NCBI RefSeq assembly: GCF_000192435.1
Contig: NZ_AEUD01000002.1
Location: 1-64,000 of the forward strand
DNA: 64,000 bases
Direction of reading: 5' to 3'
DNA from: Gordonia neofelifaecis NRRL B-59395
GTDB lineage: Bacteria; Actinomycetota; Actinomycetes; Mycobacteriales; Mycobacteriaceae
The notes below the pieces were generated by a model. The model saw only the letters and a program-made list of their open reading frames with translations. It made no database searches and had not been told where the DNA came from. Position numbers and translations under genes: made by a program. Below are positions 57,011 through 64,000 of this stretch, one piece after another (position 1 is the stretch's first letter; each line of letters starts with the position of its first letter).

Positions 57011-57862
57011 TCAGACCAGCAGGCGGCTGCGCAGCGCGTCGATCGTCGGGCCGCTGATCTTCAAGCCCTTGCGGACATAGGCGTCCATGCTGCCGTAGAG
57101 CCGTTCGACCTCGTCGTATGCGGCGTTGAGCCACGACAGCTCGACGGCGTCCGAACGCCCCAGGTAGGTGTTCGACTTCAGGAAGTCGGCTTCGATGGTC
57201 GCCCGCGGTACGCCGAGAATGCTCAGCAGGATTGCAGTGCCCCAGCCGGTGCGGTCCTTGCCTGCGCTGCAGTGGAACACGGTGCCGCCGGAGTTGTTCG
57301 CGACGGCGGTGACCAGGTCGTGGAAAGCGAAGTCGGAGCCGCGGAAGGTGACCATGAACGGGTACCCGATGCTCTGGCCGACGTTCGACGACCCGGTCGT
57401 GTACGCATCGATCAGGGCGCGGCCGAGCGTGAGCGGAACGAACTCGTGGAACCAGATGCCGTGATCGATGCCGACCACGTCGGCCACCTGGTAGCGGACG
57501 CTCGCGGGCAGCTGATCGGGGGCCTCCTTGCGCTCGGAGGCATTGCGCAGGTCGACGTCGAGGGTGATACCCGCGGCGGTGATCTGCTGCTTGTCGGAGT
57601 CGGTCAGTGAGCTCAGTTTGTTCGAGCGGAACACGATGCCGCTGCGTACGGTGCGACCGTCGGCCGTCTGATAGCCGCCGATGTCGCGGAAGTTGGAGGC
57701 GCCGTCGAGGCGGATCGGTGCGGCGACGGTGGTCGGCGTCGCGTGCGCGATTCCCTGCGCAGCGACCATCGGTGCTCCGGTCAGGGCGGTGGCGGCGACG
57801 AGTCCGGCGAAGGCTGCACGGACGAGACGGGTGCGGCGGGGGCGGCGACTGACAGAGTTCAC
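57011..57862 (-). CDS. Secreted tyrosine phosphatase
   Basis: A 283-residue exported phosphatase of the Y_phosphatase3 type. A signal peptide covers about 1-40, ending after MVAAQGIAHA. The family opening GASNFRDIGGYQTADGRTVR and the P-loop HCSAGKDRTGWG with Cys198 are intact. This group includes mycobacterial PtpB-like phosphatases with broad Tyr, Ser and lipid specificity. GTG at 57862 follows GAGGAGAACC. The 235 bp up to 58097 contain no gene. Confidence 0.9.
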   Translation of the reverse strand: MNSVSRRPRRTRLVRAAFAGLVAATALTGAPMVAAQGIAHATPTTVAAPIRLDGASNFRDIGGYQTADGRTVRSGIVFRSNKLSSLTDSDKQQITAAGITLDVDLRNASERKEAPDQLPASVRYQVADVVGIDHGIWFHEFVPLTLGRALIDAYTTGSSNVGQSIGYPFMVTFRGSDFAFHDLVTAVANNSGGTVFHCSAGKDRTGWGTAILLSILGVPRATIEADFLKSNTYLGRSDAVELSWLNAAYDEVERLYGSMDAYVRKGLKISGPTIDALRSRLLV

Positions 57863-58097
57863 GGTTCTCCTCGACGGGCGGATCGGCTCAGGGTAGACGA
57901 TTCGGTCTCGGGAAGTGTTGTGGCGGCACAGGATCGCCCCATCCGCGGGATTCGCGCGCGGGCCGGCCGTCGACGGGCTCTCCGGCCGTCCGTGGCCGAG
58001 GTCCGCGGTTCCACCGCCCTTGCGCGAGGCCACGGTTCGGGTAGACATGAGGGTGTCGCCGTCGTCGACGGTGCGTCAGACGAAAGCGAGAATTGCA

Positions 58098-58397
58098 ATG
58101 ACCGAATCCGCTGAAAACTGTTCCTGTGCGACATCGAATCGACTCGCCACCGTCGGCGGTGCGGTTCTCGCGGCGACCGGTGTCGCGCATTTCGTGGTTC
58201 CCGGACCATTCCGCGCGTTGACCGCCACCGCGTTCCCCGACAACGTCGACCAGGCGATGCAGGTCAACGGCGCGATCGAGACGGCCGTCGGCACCGCCAT
58301 CGCGATTCCCCGGACGCGCAAGGTCGGCGTCGTCGGTCTCGGTCTCTACGGCGCGTACCTGGCGACCAACGCGGTGAAAGCGCGCATGGCGGGCTGA
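58098..58397 (+). CDS. Small membrane protein, DoxX-like
   Basis: A 99-residue protein with about three membrane segments (near 17-37, 58-72, 76-95). The pattern LAATGVAHFVVPGPFRALT and the end NAVKARMAG suggest a short DoxX-type protein. No function can be assigned. It lies 4 bp before the deazaflavin-dependent enzyme and is probably co-transcribed. Confidence 0.72.
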   Translation: MTESAENCSCATSNRLATVGGAVLAATGVAHFVVPGPFRALTATAFPDNVDQAMQVNGAIETAVGTAIAIPRTRKVGVVGLGLYGAYLATNAVKARMAG

Positions 58398-58401
58398 TTC
58401 G

Positions 58402-58854
58402 ATGGCCAGTAACCCGAAGCCGCCGTGGTGGCTCAAGCCGGTGAACAAGGTGATGATCGCTGTGGGCAGGCTGGGCGTGCTCGGCGACAAGGGGCCAGTC
58501 GTCCTCACTGTCGTCGGGCGCAAGTCGGGGAAGCCGCGCAAGACGCCGGTGACTCCGATGACCGTCGATGGCCGGCGCTACGTCGTCGGCGGATTCCCCG
58601 GCGCCGACTGGGTCCGCAATGCGCGGGCCGACCCGGAGGCCACTCTCGGGCAGGGTCGTCGCGCCACGAGTGTGCGGCTCGTCGAGATGTCGGAAGCTGA
58701 GGCGAGGCCGCTGCTCCGTCAGTTCCCGACCCTCGTCCCGACCGGAGTTCCACTCATGCGCGACGCGGGCCTGGTTACTGAGGGCACCCCCGACGAGTTC
58801 GAGGCGCTGGCGGGACGTTGCGCCGTCTTTCGAATCGATCCGGCCGCACGTTAG
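58402..58854 (+). CDS. Deazaflavin (F420)-dependent oxidoreductase
   Basis: A 150-residue member of the DDN/nitroreductase family (DUF385). The family segments LTVVGRKSGKPRKTPV and VVGGFPGADWVRNARADPEA are intact. These actinobacterial enzymes use reduced F420 to reduce quinones and nitro compounds. Length and motifs indicate a full enzyme; the substrate is unknown. Confidence 0.9.
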   Translation: MASNPKPPWWLKPVNKVMIAVGRLGVLGDKGPVVLTVVGRKSGKPRKTPVTPMTVDGRRYVVGGFPGADWVRNARADPEATLGQGRRATSVRLVEMSEAEARPLLRQFPTLVPTGVPLMRDAGLVTEGTPDEFEALAGRCAVFRIDPAAR

Positions 58855-59208
58855 GCCGTGTTCCCGCTCCCTTGCTCGTGACGCTACGGAGGCGTCAGCT
58901 GCATGCGGCTGTGCGGGCGGGACCGACCCGTTGCGGACTGGAGCGGGTATCGACACAGGATTGACCGCTCAGCGCCGACGTCGCCCATTTCCGGGGTTCT
59001 CGTCGCTGATCGGTAAACCTTGTGCGCAGTGGAGTGGGCGAGGTCGTGCTGGCGGCTGGGCCGCCGCGTCAACGCGCTCCGCAGGTCCCTGGGCGATCCT
59101 CGTCCGAGGCGCTGAGCGGCTGCCGAACCGGCTGAAGTCCGCTCATCCGGTGGCGGAGCGCCACGATCGCGCGCGCTGCGATGTCGCGATCGAACGAGTC
59201 GAACCAAG
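58855..59208. other. Intergenic region with distant inverted repeat
   Basis: No gene that I can support lies here. A perfect 12-base inverted repeat, CCGCTCAGCGCC at 58965-58976 and GGCGCTGAGCGG at 59108-59119, encloses 131 bp. The unit looks like a small mobile-element relic (MITE-like), but no target-site duplication is seen. It is next to a tRNA gene. A small hairpin (GACGC...GCGTC) lies near 58880. Confidence 0.4.
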
Positions 59209-59282
59209 TGCCCCCACAGGGATTCGAACCCTGACTTTGCGGATTTTAAGTCCGCTGCCTCTGCCAGTTGGGCTATGGGGGC
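59209..59282 (-). tRNA. tRNA-Leu (anticodon TAA)
   Basis: A 74-base cloverleaf on the minus strand. The acceptor stem GCCCCCA pairs with TGGGGGC, and an A discriminator follows. The anticodon loop CTTAAAA gives anticodon TAA, reading UUA. The T-loop GGTTCGAATCC is canonical. The variable arm is short, as in actinobacterial tRNA-Leu(TAA). CCA is not encoded. Confidence 0.95.
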
Positions 59283-59377
59283 GCGGAGACCAGCATGCCA
59301 GGCCGAGGGTGGGGGCGACGCATCGGTCCGTGCCCGGCCGCGTTGCGGTTCTTAGTCCTTTAGTCCAATGGAAAACG

Positions 59378-59403
59378 GAGTATGCTCAATAATGAGCGAA
59401 CTC
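59378..59403. promoter_or_regulatory. TetR operator, GAGTATGCTCA palindrome
   Basis: GAGTATGCTCA (59378-59388) and TGAGCGAACTC (59393-59403) pair at 9 of 11 positions around ATAA. The site lies 21 bp upstream of the TetR start codon and before its ribosome site at 59411. Confidence 0.68.
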
Positions 59404-59423
59404 AGAAAGTGGGAGGTGGGCGG

Positions 59424-60080
59424 ATGGCCGACACCGATTCCGGACTGCCCGGGCGCCGCGACCGCAACATGCAGGAGAAGCGCGACCGGATCTTCGCCGC
59501 CGCCGCCGAGCTATTCGCCGAGAAGGGGTACGACGCGGTGACCACGCGAGAGGTCTCCGACCGCGCCGACGTCGCCGCGGGCACCCTGTTCCGCTATGCC
59601 TCATCGAAGGTGGAACTGCTGCTGATGGTCTACAACGAGCAGTTCCGACTGTCGCTGGAGGCGGGGGAGGAGCGGTCGGGACAGGCGGGCGATGTGATCG
59701 ACAGGTTGCTCGCCGTGGTCGATCCGATACTGCGGAGCGCGGCGATGCGGCCGGAGAACGCCGCGGCCTACCAGCGCGAGCTGATCTTCGGCGCGCAGAG
59801 CGAGCCGCACCGGGCGGCGGGGATCGAGTTGGTGCGTCTCACCGAGGCGGCGCTGGGTCGAGTGCTGGCTGCCGAAGCGGACCGTCGGGGCATCACGACC
59901 ACACCCGGGGCGGTGCGGGCGGCGAGTCGCTCGGTGTTCGCCGCGGTGCATCTCGACGTCGCCCGGATCGCCGCGACACTCACCCCTGCTGAGTCCGTGT
60001 CCGACCCCGAGGACGACCTCCGCAGGCAACTGCGGCAGATCGTCGACGGATTCTTAGCCGACAACGATGAGAGGAACTGA
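59424..60080 (+). CDS. TetR-family regulator
   Basis: A 218-residue TetR regulator with the helix-turn-helix VTTREVSDRADVAAGTLFRY near residues 43-62. The C-terminal domain is helical. The ATG at 59424 follows GGGAGG at correct spacing. Two bases separate it from the 3-hydroxyacyl-CoA dehydrogenase, so both are co-transcribed and probably controlled through the palindrome at 59378-59403. Confidence 0.9.
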   Translation: MADTDSGLPGRRDRNMQEKRDRIFAAAAELFAEKGYDAVTTREVSDRADVAAGTLFRYASSKVELLLMVYNEQFRLSLEAGEERSGQAGDVIDRLLAVVDPILRSAAMRPENAAAYQRELIFGAQSEPHRAAGIELVRLTEAALGRVLAAEADRRGITTTPGAVRAASRSVFAAVHLDVARIAATLTPAESVSDPEDDLRRQLRQIVDGFLADNDERN

Positions 60081-60082
60081 CT

Positions 60083-60937
60083 ATGTCCGACATCAAGAAG
60101 GTAGTGGTTCTGGGAACCGGCGTGCTCGGATCGCAGATCGCGTTCCAGACCGCGTACAGCGGGTTCGAGGTGACCGCCTACGACATCGACGACGACGCGC
60201 TCGCCGCCGCGAAAGAACGCTTCGCCGGTCTCGTGACCACCTACCGGAACGAGGTGCCGGGAGCCGCAGACGGAAAGGCCGACGCCGCGCTCGGCAGGCT
60301 GACCTACTCGTCGGACCTGGCGGCCGCGGTGACGGATGCGGACCTGGTGATCGAGGCCGTCCCCGAGATCCTCGACCTCAAGCGCGAGATCTATCGGAAG
60401 CTCTCGGCGGCCGCTCCGGAGAAGACGATCTTCGCGACCAACTCGTCGACCCTGCTGCCCAGCGACATCGTCGGCGCCACCGACCGTCCGGATCGGTTCC
60501 TGGCGCTGCACTTCGCGAATCGCGTGTGGCAGTTCAACACCGCGGAGGTCATGGGGACGGCGCAGACCTCTCCGGACGTCTTCGACAGGCTCGTCGAGTT
60601 CGCCGGTGAGATCGGCATGGTCGCGATCCCGATTCACAAGGAGAAGGCGGGCTACGTCCTCAACTCGCTGCTCGTGCCGTTCCTCAACGCCGCGCTCGAA
60701 CTGGCGGCAGGCGACTACGCCGAGCCGAAAGACGTGGACAACACGTGGCGGATCGCGACGGGCGCGCCGATGGGCCCGTTCCAGATCTATGACGTGATCG
60801 GCCTGAACACGCCGTACAACATCATGGTCAACGGCGACGAGCATGCGCAGCGGATGGCCGCGTGGCTCAAGGAGAACTACATGGACAAGGGCAAGCTGGG
60901 ACTCGCCGCGGGCGAGGGCTTCTACAAGTACCGGTAG
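60083..60937 (+). CDS. 3-hydroxyacyl-CoA dehydrogenase
   Basis: A 284-residue enzyme of the 3-hydroxybutyryl-CoA dehydrogenase type. The NAD-binding GTGVLGSQIAFQTA segment (about 10-23) and the ALHFANRVW catalytic region are present; the His lies near residue 138. The C-terminal domain is complete (GEGFYKYR). It oxidises 3-hydroxyacyl-CoA in beta-oxidation or reverses it in synthesis. The SD is GATGAGAGGAACTG. It converges on the next TetR gene with a 10-bp gap. Confidence 0.92.
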   Translation: MSDIKKVVVLGTGVLGSQIAFQTAYSGFEVTAYDIDDDALAAAKERFAGLVTTYRNEVPGAADGKADAALGRLTYSSDLAAAVTDADLVIEAVPEILDLKREIYRKLSAAAPEKTIFATNSSTLLPSDIVGATDRPDRFLALHFANRVWQFNTAEVMGTAQTSPDVFDRLVEFAGEIGMVAIPIHKEKAGYVLNSLLVPFLNAALELAAGDYAEPKDVDNTWRIATGAPMGPFQIYDVIGLNTPYNIMVNGDEHAQRMAAWLKENYMDKGKLGLAAGEGFYKYR

Positions 60938-60947
60938 CGGCTGCGGA

Positions 60948-61547
60948 CTATCGCGGCGTCACGAGAGGCAGGAAGACGTCGTCGACGATCGCCTCGAGGG
61001 TCGCGTCGGGAACCGACGTCAGCGACATCAACACCTCGTGGCGGAACAAGTTGAACGGCACGTCCCGGACCAGGGGGGTCAGCCGGGCCGGGTCCGCCTC
61101 GCCGCGTGCGACGGCGCGCTCGAGGATGTCGTCGATCGCCAGGCGGTGTTCGCCGAGCAGGTATTCGCGCACATCCCGCGGGCTGGTGCCGGTCTCGGCG
61201 TAGTACTCGCCGAGGCTGGCGCTCAGCAGCACCAGGAAGTTCGACCGTCGCTCGTTCGACCGCCGCAGCGCCGTGAGCAGGTCGCCGCGGAGGCTCCCGG
61301 TGTCCGGTGCGGCGGTGTCCTCGCCGGCACCGTGGTGCCGAACCGTGGCTTCGAGCAGCTCTGCCCTGGACGCCCACCTCCGGTAGAGGACGGGTCGGCT
61401 CGTGCCCGCACGATCGGCGACCGCCTCGAACGACAGGCCTCCGTAGCCGCGTTCGGTCAGTTGATCCCACGCCGCGGTGAGGATGGCGTCCTCGAGTTCC
61501 GCGCCGCGGCGTCTCGACGCGCGCCCACCGTTCTCCTTTAGATCCAC
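60948..61547 (-). CDS. TetR-family regulator of the MFS exporter
   Basis: A 199-residue TetR regulator with the helix-turn-helix LSFEAVADRAGTSRPVLYRRW near residues 38-58. The GTG at 61547 follows TATA-like DNA with no strong ribosome site. It is divergent from the MFS transporter across 72 bp, and inverted repeats lie between them, so local repression of the exporter is likely. Confidence 0.9.
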   Translation of the reverse strand: MDLKENGGRASRRRGAELEDAILTAAWDQLTERGYGGLSFEAVADRAGTSRPVLYRRWASRAELLEATVRHHGAGEDTAAPDTGSLRGDLLTALRRSNERRSNFLVLLSASLGEYYAETGTSPRDVREYLLGEHRLAIDDILERAVARGEADPARLTPLVRDVPFNLFRHEVLMSLTSVPDATLEAIVDDVFLPLVTPR

Positions 61548-61551
61548 TTGC

Positions 61552-61599
61552 GTATCTTATCGCATCGGCCTATGTTGGTGCGAACATTAGATACATAGG
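61552..61599. promoter_or_regulatory. Divergent TetR/MFS operator region
   Basis: Two inverted repeats are nested here: GTATCTTA (61552-61559) with TTAGATAC (61587-61594, one mismatch), and CCTATGT (61569-61575) with ACATAGG (61593-61599). Either could be the operator. The region lies between the two divergent starts. Confidence 0.45.
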
Positions 61600-61619
61600 T
61601 GAACCTAAAAGGAGTGGCG

Positions 61620-63029
61620 ATGTCGAACCACGAGAGTGGCACCATTCCGCCGGAGGCCAAGCGCGTCGCCGTGGCGGTGATCGCCGGACTCATCGCGCCG
61701 ATCCTCGATACGACTATCGTGACGATCGCGTTCGATCGTCTGACGACGGCGTTGGATGCGACCGTCGACACGGTCCAGTGGGTGAGTACCGGCTATCTGC
61801 TCGCGGTCGCAGTGGCGGTGCCGCTCGCCGGTTGGGCGGCTACGCGATTCGGCTCACGCGCCGCCTGGCAGGCCGGGCTCACACTCTTCCTGGCGGGCTC
61901 GATCCTCTGTGCTCTGTCGTGGAACGTCCAGGCGCTCATCGTCTTCCGCGTCCTGCAGGGCCTCGGCGGTGGACTGCTGTTCCCGCTGATGACTTCGGTG
62001 CTCGTCGCCGCGAGCGGCGGTCGGGCCCTGGGCCGACTGGTGGCGATGGTGAGCCTGCCGACGGCGCTCGGCCCGATTCTCGGACCGGTGATCGGCGGAC
62101 TGATCCTGCACTGGCTCGACTGGCAGTGGCTGTTCGTCGTCAACGTCCCGGTGTGTGCCGTCGCCCTTGCGCTGTCGCGCCGGATCCCCGACGACAGGTC
62201 GACTGACTCCTCGCGTGCTCGGCTCGACGCCCTCGGGCTCTGCCTGCTCGCGCCCGGACTCGTCGGGGTCTTGCTGGGCCTGTCGAACACGCACCGCGGA
62301 CTGTGGCGTACCGATGTCGTGCTCCCGCTCGTCGTCGGGGTGGCGCTGCTGGCGCTGTTCGCCCTGCGGTCCGTGCGGTCCTCCGCCCCGACGCTCGTCG
62401 ACGTCAGGGTGCTGGCGAAACGTGCGGTGTCGGCATCGGCTGTCGGCCTGTTCTTCTTCGGCGTCGCGTCTTTCGGCGCAATGCTGGCCCTGCCCCTGTA
62501 CCTCCAGCAGATCAGGGGCGAGTCGGTGCTCGACGCCGCGCTGGTGCTGATTCCGCAGGGCGTGGGTGCGCTGCTGTCGCGTTCGCTCGCGGGCGCCCTG
62601 ACCGACCGGATCGGTGCGCGGTGGGTCGCGGTGGCGGGCTTCGGGATCGTGGCCGCGGCCACGGTTCCGTTCGCCGTGGTCGGTGAATCGGCGAGCCTGG
62701 TCGGGCTGATGGTCGCGCTCTTCGTGCGGGGTCTGGGGTTGGGCACCCTGCTGAGTCCGTTGATGGCATCGGGATTCTTCGGGATCGACAACGCGGAGCG
62801 ACACGACGTCAGTATCGTCACGCGGACGTTTCAGCAGGTGGGCGGTTCATTCGGGACTGCCGTCATCGCGGTGGTCCTGACCGCGGGCGCGACCGCCGAG
62901 AGTGGATTCCGCGACGCCTTCTGGTGGGCGACGGCGCTGGCGGTGGTCGGCGGCGTGCTCGCACTCGCCCTCCCGAACCGGCCGGAACCCGTCGCCGTGG
63001 GCCGCGAACCCGCCTCGGCGAGGGCGTGA
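61620..63029 (+). CDS. MFS drug exporter, EmrB/QacA (DHA2) type
   Basis: A 469-residue major facilitator protein with about 14 hydrophobic segments. The DHA2 features LDTTIVTIAFDRL in the first segment, WVSTGYLLAVAVAVPL, and the conserved LGPILGPVIGGLI motif C are present. Proton-driven export of drugs is expected. The ATG at 61620 is behind AAGGAG; a GTG at 61599 is in frame. Regulated by the divergent TetR gene. Confidence 0.92.
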   Translation: MSNHESGTIPPEAKRVAVAVIAGLIAPILDTTIVTIAFDRLTTALDATVDTVQWVSTGYLLAVAVAVPLAGWAATRFGSRAAWQAGLTLFLAGSILCALSWNVQALIVFRVLQGLGGGLLFPLMTSVLVAASGGRALGRLVAMVSLPTALGPILGPVIGGLILHWLDWQWLFVVNVPVCAVALALSRRIPDDRSTDSSRARLDALGLCLLAPGLVGVLLGLSNTHRGLWRTDVVLPLVVGVALLALFALRSVRSSAPTLVDVRVLAKRAVSASAVGLFFFGVASFGAMLALPLYLQQIRGESVLDAALVLIPQGVGALLSRSLAGALTDRIGARWVAVAGFGIVAAATVPFAVVGESASLVGLMVALFVRGLGLGTLLSPLMASGFFGIDNAERHDVSIVTRTFQQVGGSFGTAVIAVVLTAGATAESGFRDAFWWATALAVVGGVLALALPNRPEPVAVGREPASARA

Positions 63030-63092
63030 GGGAACATCGCCGTCATCGCGGCTGTTACACCTGTACGAAACCCACGCTTGGAGGCGCACATC

Positions 63093-63800
63093 ATGCAGGT
63101 CGAGATCTGGACCGACGTCAACTGTCCTTTCTGCTACCTCGGGAAGAAGCGGTTCAACGACGCGCTGATCGAGTTCGATCACGCAGACCAGGTGGACGTG
63201 GTCCACCGGTCGTTCGAACTCGATCCCACCGCGCCGACCGGCACCTCGGGCAACGTCATCGACCATCTGGCCAAGAAGTACGGCCGGACCCTGGAAGAGG
63301 CCGAAGCCGGCGAACGACAGCTGGGCGCGGCCGCGAATGAGGCCGGCTTGGAGTACGTCGTGACGGGCCGAGACGTCGGTAATTCCTTCGACATGCACAG
63401 GCTCCTCCACTGGGCCAAGGAACTCGGCCAACAGGAGCAGATGCTCGACGCGCTGTACGCGGCCAACTTCGCCGACGCCGAGCCGCTCTTCGGCGACACC
63501 GAGCGACTGGTCCGGGTGGCGGTCGGTGCCGGATTCGACGAGGCCGCGACACGCGAGGTGCTCGCCGACGAGCAGCGGTACGCCGACGAGGTGCGAGCCG
63601 ACGAGCGCCAGGCCCAGGAGTTCGGCGTGAACGGCGTGCCGTTCTACGTCTTCGACCGCAAGTACGCGGTCTCCGGCGCCCAACCCAAGGAATTGTTCGC
63701 GCAGGCTCTCAGTCAAGCATGGGGCGAACGTCCGCAGCCGACGCTGCTCGCCGACAGTGACGCCTGCGGTCCCGACGGCTGCGCGGTCCCGCAGAACTGA
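63093..63800 (+). CDS. DsbA-family oxidoreductase (FrnE-like)
   Basis: A 235-residue cytoplasmic thioredoxin-fold protein. The redox motif CPFC occupies residues 11-14, and the cis-Pro is in GVNGVPFYVFD. There is no signal peptide, so it belongs to the FrnE group rather than to periplasmic DsbA. A second CGPDGC pair lies near the C-terminus. The ATG at 63093 follows GGAGG. A terminator hairpin comes 9 bp after its stop. Confidence 0.9.
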   Translation: MQVEIWTDVNCPFCYLGKKRFNDALIEFDHADQVDVVHRSFELDPTAPTGTSGNVIDHLAKKYGRTLEEAEAGERQLGAAANEAGLEYVVTGRDVGNSFDMHRLLHWAKELGQQEQMLDALYAANFADAEPLFGDTERLVRVAVGAGFDEAATREVLADEQRYADEVRADERQAQEFGVNGVPFYVFDRKYAVSGAQPKELFAQALSQAWGERPQPTLLADSDACGPDGCAVPQN

Positions 63801-63809
63801 CCCGCGAAT

Positions 63810-63850
63810 TCTGTCGAGTTGTGCATCCCCAGGGTGCACAACTCGACAGA
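63810..63850. terminator. Bidirectional hairpin terminator
   Basis: Perfect 16-base arms, TCTGTCGAGTTGTGCA at 63810-63825 and its complement at 63835-63850, with a 9-base loop. It lies between two convergent genes and can terminate both. Confidence 0.85.
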
Positions 63851-63855
63851 GTTCT

Positions 63856-64000
63856 CTACGGTGCCACGTCGGTGTACTCGGTGAACCCGTACTGGTCGTG
63901 CGGGCCGATCACGGAGAACTCGAACAGGCCCCGTCCCTGGACGGTCTCGCCGTTCTCCGACAGCTCGAAGGTCGCCAGGTAGTCGGCCGGGCAGAACAGT
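63856..64000 (-). CDS. Partial gene at the window edge
   Basis: The last 47 or so residues of a minus-strand gene whose 5' end is outside the window. The visible part contains CPADYLATFELSENGE and ends in YTDVAP before a TAG stop. The alternating pattern suggests beta strands. Too little is present to assign a family. The hairpin at 63810-63850 is its terminator. Confidence 0.65.
   Translation of the reverse strand, partial: LFCPADYLATFELSENGETVQGRGLFEFSVIGPHDQYGFTEYTDVAP

Noticed and set aside
59209-59282. Prophage or island attachment site at tRNA-Leu
   Set aside because: No integrase gene and no direct repeat of the tRNA 3' end were found nearby.

Overview
The window is about 68% GC and gene-dense on both strands. 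It looks like chromosomal DNA of a mycolic-acid actinomycete (Mycobacteriales). A Gordonia-like genus is my best guess, with Williamsia or Tsukamurella as alternatives. The reasons are a block in the same order as M. tuberculosis Rv1022-Rv1026 (LpqU-like transglycosylase, eno, ftsB-like, DUF501, Ppx/GppA), a DesA3-type desaturase with its ferredoxin-reductase partner, a secreted GH5 resembling Rhodococcus endoglycoceramidases, many TetR regulators and acyl-CoA dehydrogenases, and short REP-like palindromes. I see no prophage, transposase, CRISPR array or rRNA. There is one tRNA, tRNA-Leu(TAA), at 59209-59282.

Layout. 0-6 kb: a membrane protein, then an iron-regulated efeU-efeO-efeB operon with a DtxR/IdeR-like box and a PGPGW membrane protein. 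6-10.4 kb: the conserved transglycosylase-eno-ftsB-DUF501-ppx block. 10.4-17.7 kb: a DUF4395 protein, a frameshifted recQ, a lipase-like hydrolase, and the desaturase/reductase pair with a divergent TetR. 17.8-21.3 kb: a membrane Ser/Thr kinase followed by two secreted beta-lactamase-fold serine hydrolases. 21.3-25 kb: a pirin-MarR-pirin-M20 peptidase operon behind a perfect 22-bp palindrome. 25-33.5 kb: aquaporin, lipases, a FadE5-like acyl-CoA dehydrogenase, an SDR and the GH5 enzyme. 33.6-40 kb: an MMPL exporter with TetR, a YibE/F protein, and an acyl-CoA dehydrogenase with TetR. 40-43 kb: a stand-alone trpF, REP-like repeats, and a single-chain sugar PTS permease. 43-47.2 kb: a ferric-siderophore uptake operon without an ATPase gene. 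47.2-51 kb: class II and class I fumarases, convergent, with a long hairpin near their junction. 51-58.9 kb: patatin, DinB, SGNH hydrolase, SnoaL, PadR, AbrB-type transporter, CinA, a secreted tyrosine phosphatase and small proteins. 59-64 kb: tRNA-Leu, TetR with 3-hydroxyacyl-CoA dehydrogenase, TetR with an MFS exporter, a DsbA-family protein, and a partial gene at the edge.

Themes. Two iron-uptake routes carry iron boxes. Lipid metabolism is spread over the desaturase, two FadE proteins, a hydroxyacyl-CoA dehydrogenase, several lipases and a patatin. Several small regulators sit next to clear palindromic operators. The least ordinary items are the frameshifted recQ, the kinase with tandem serine hydrolases, the double-pirin operon, the ATPase-less siderophore operon, the two fumarase classes side by side, and a stand-alone trpF in a lineage that often uses PriA. 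I see no convincing wholly new defence or mobile system.
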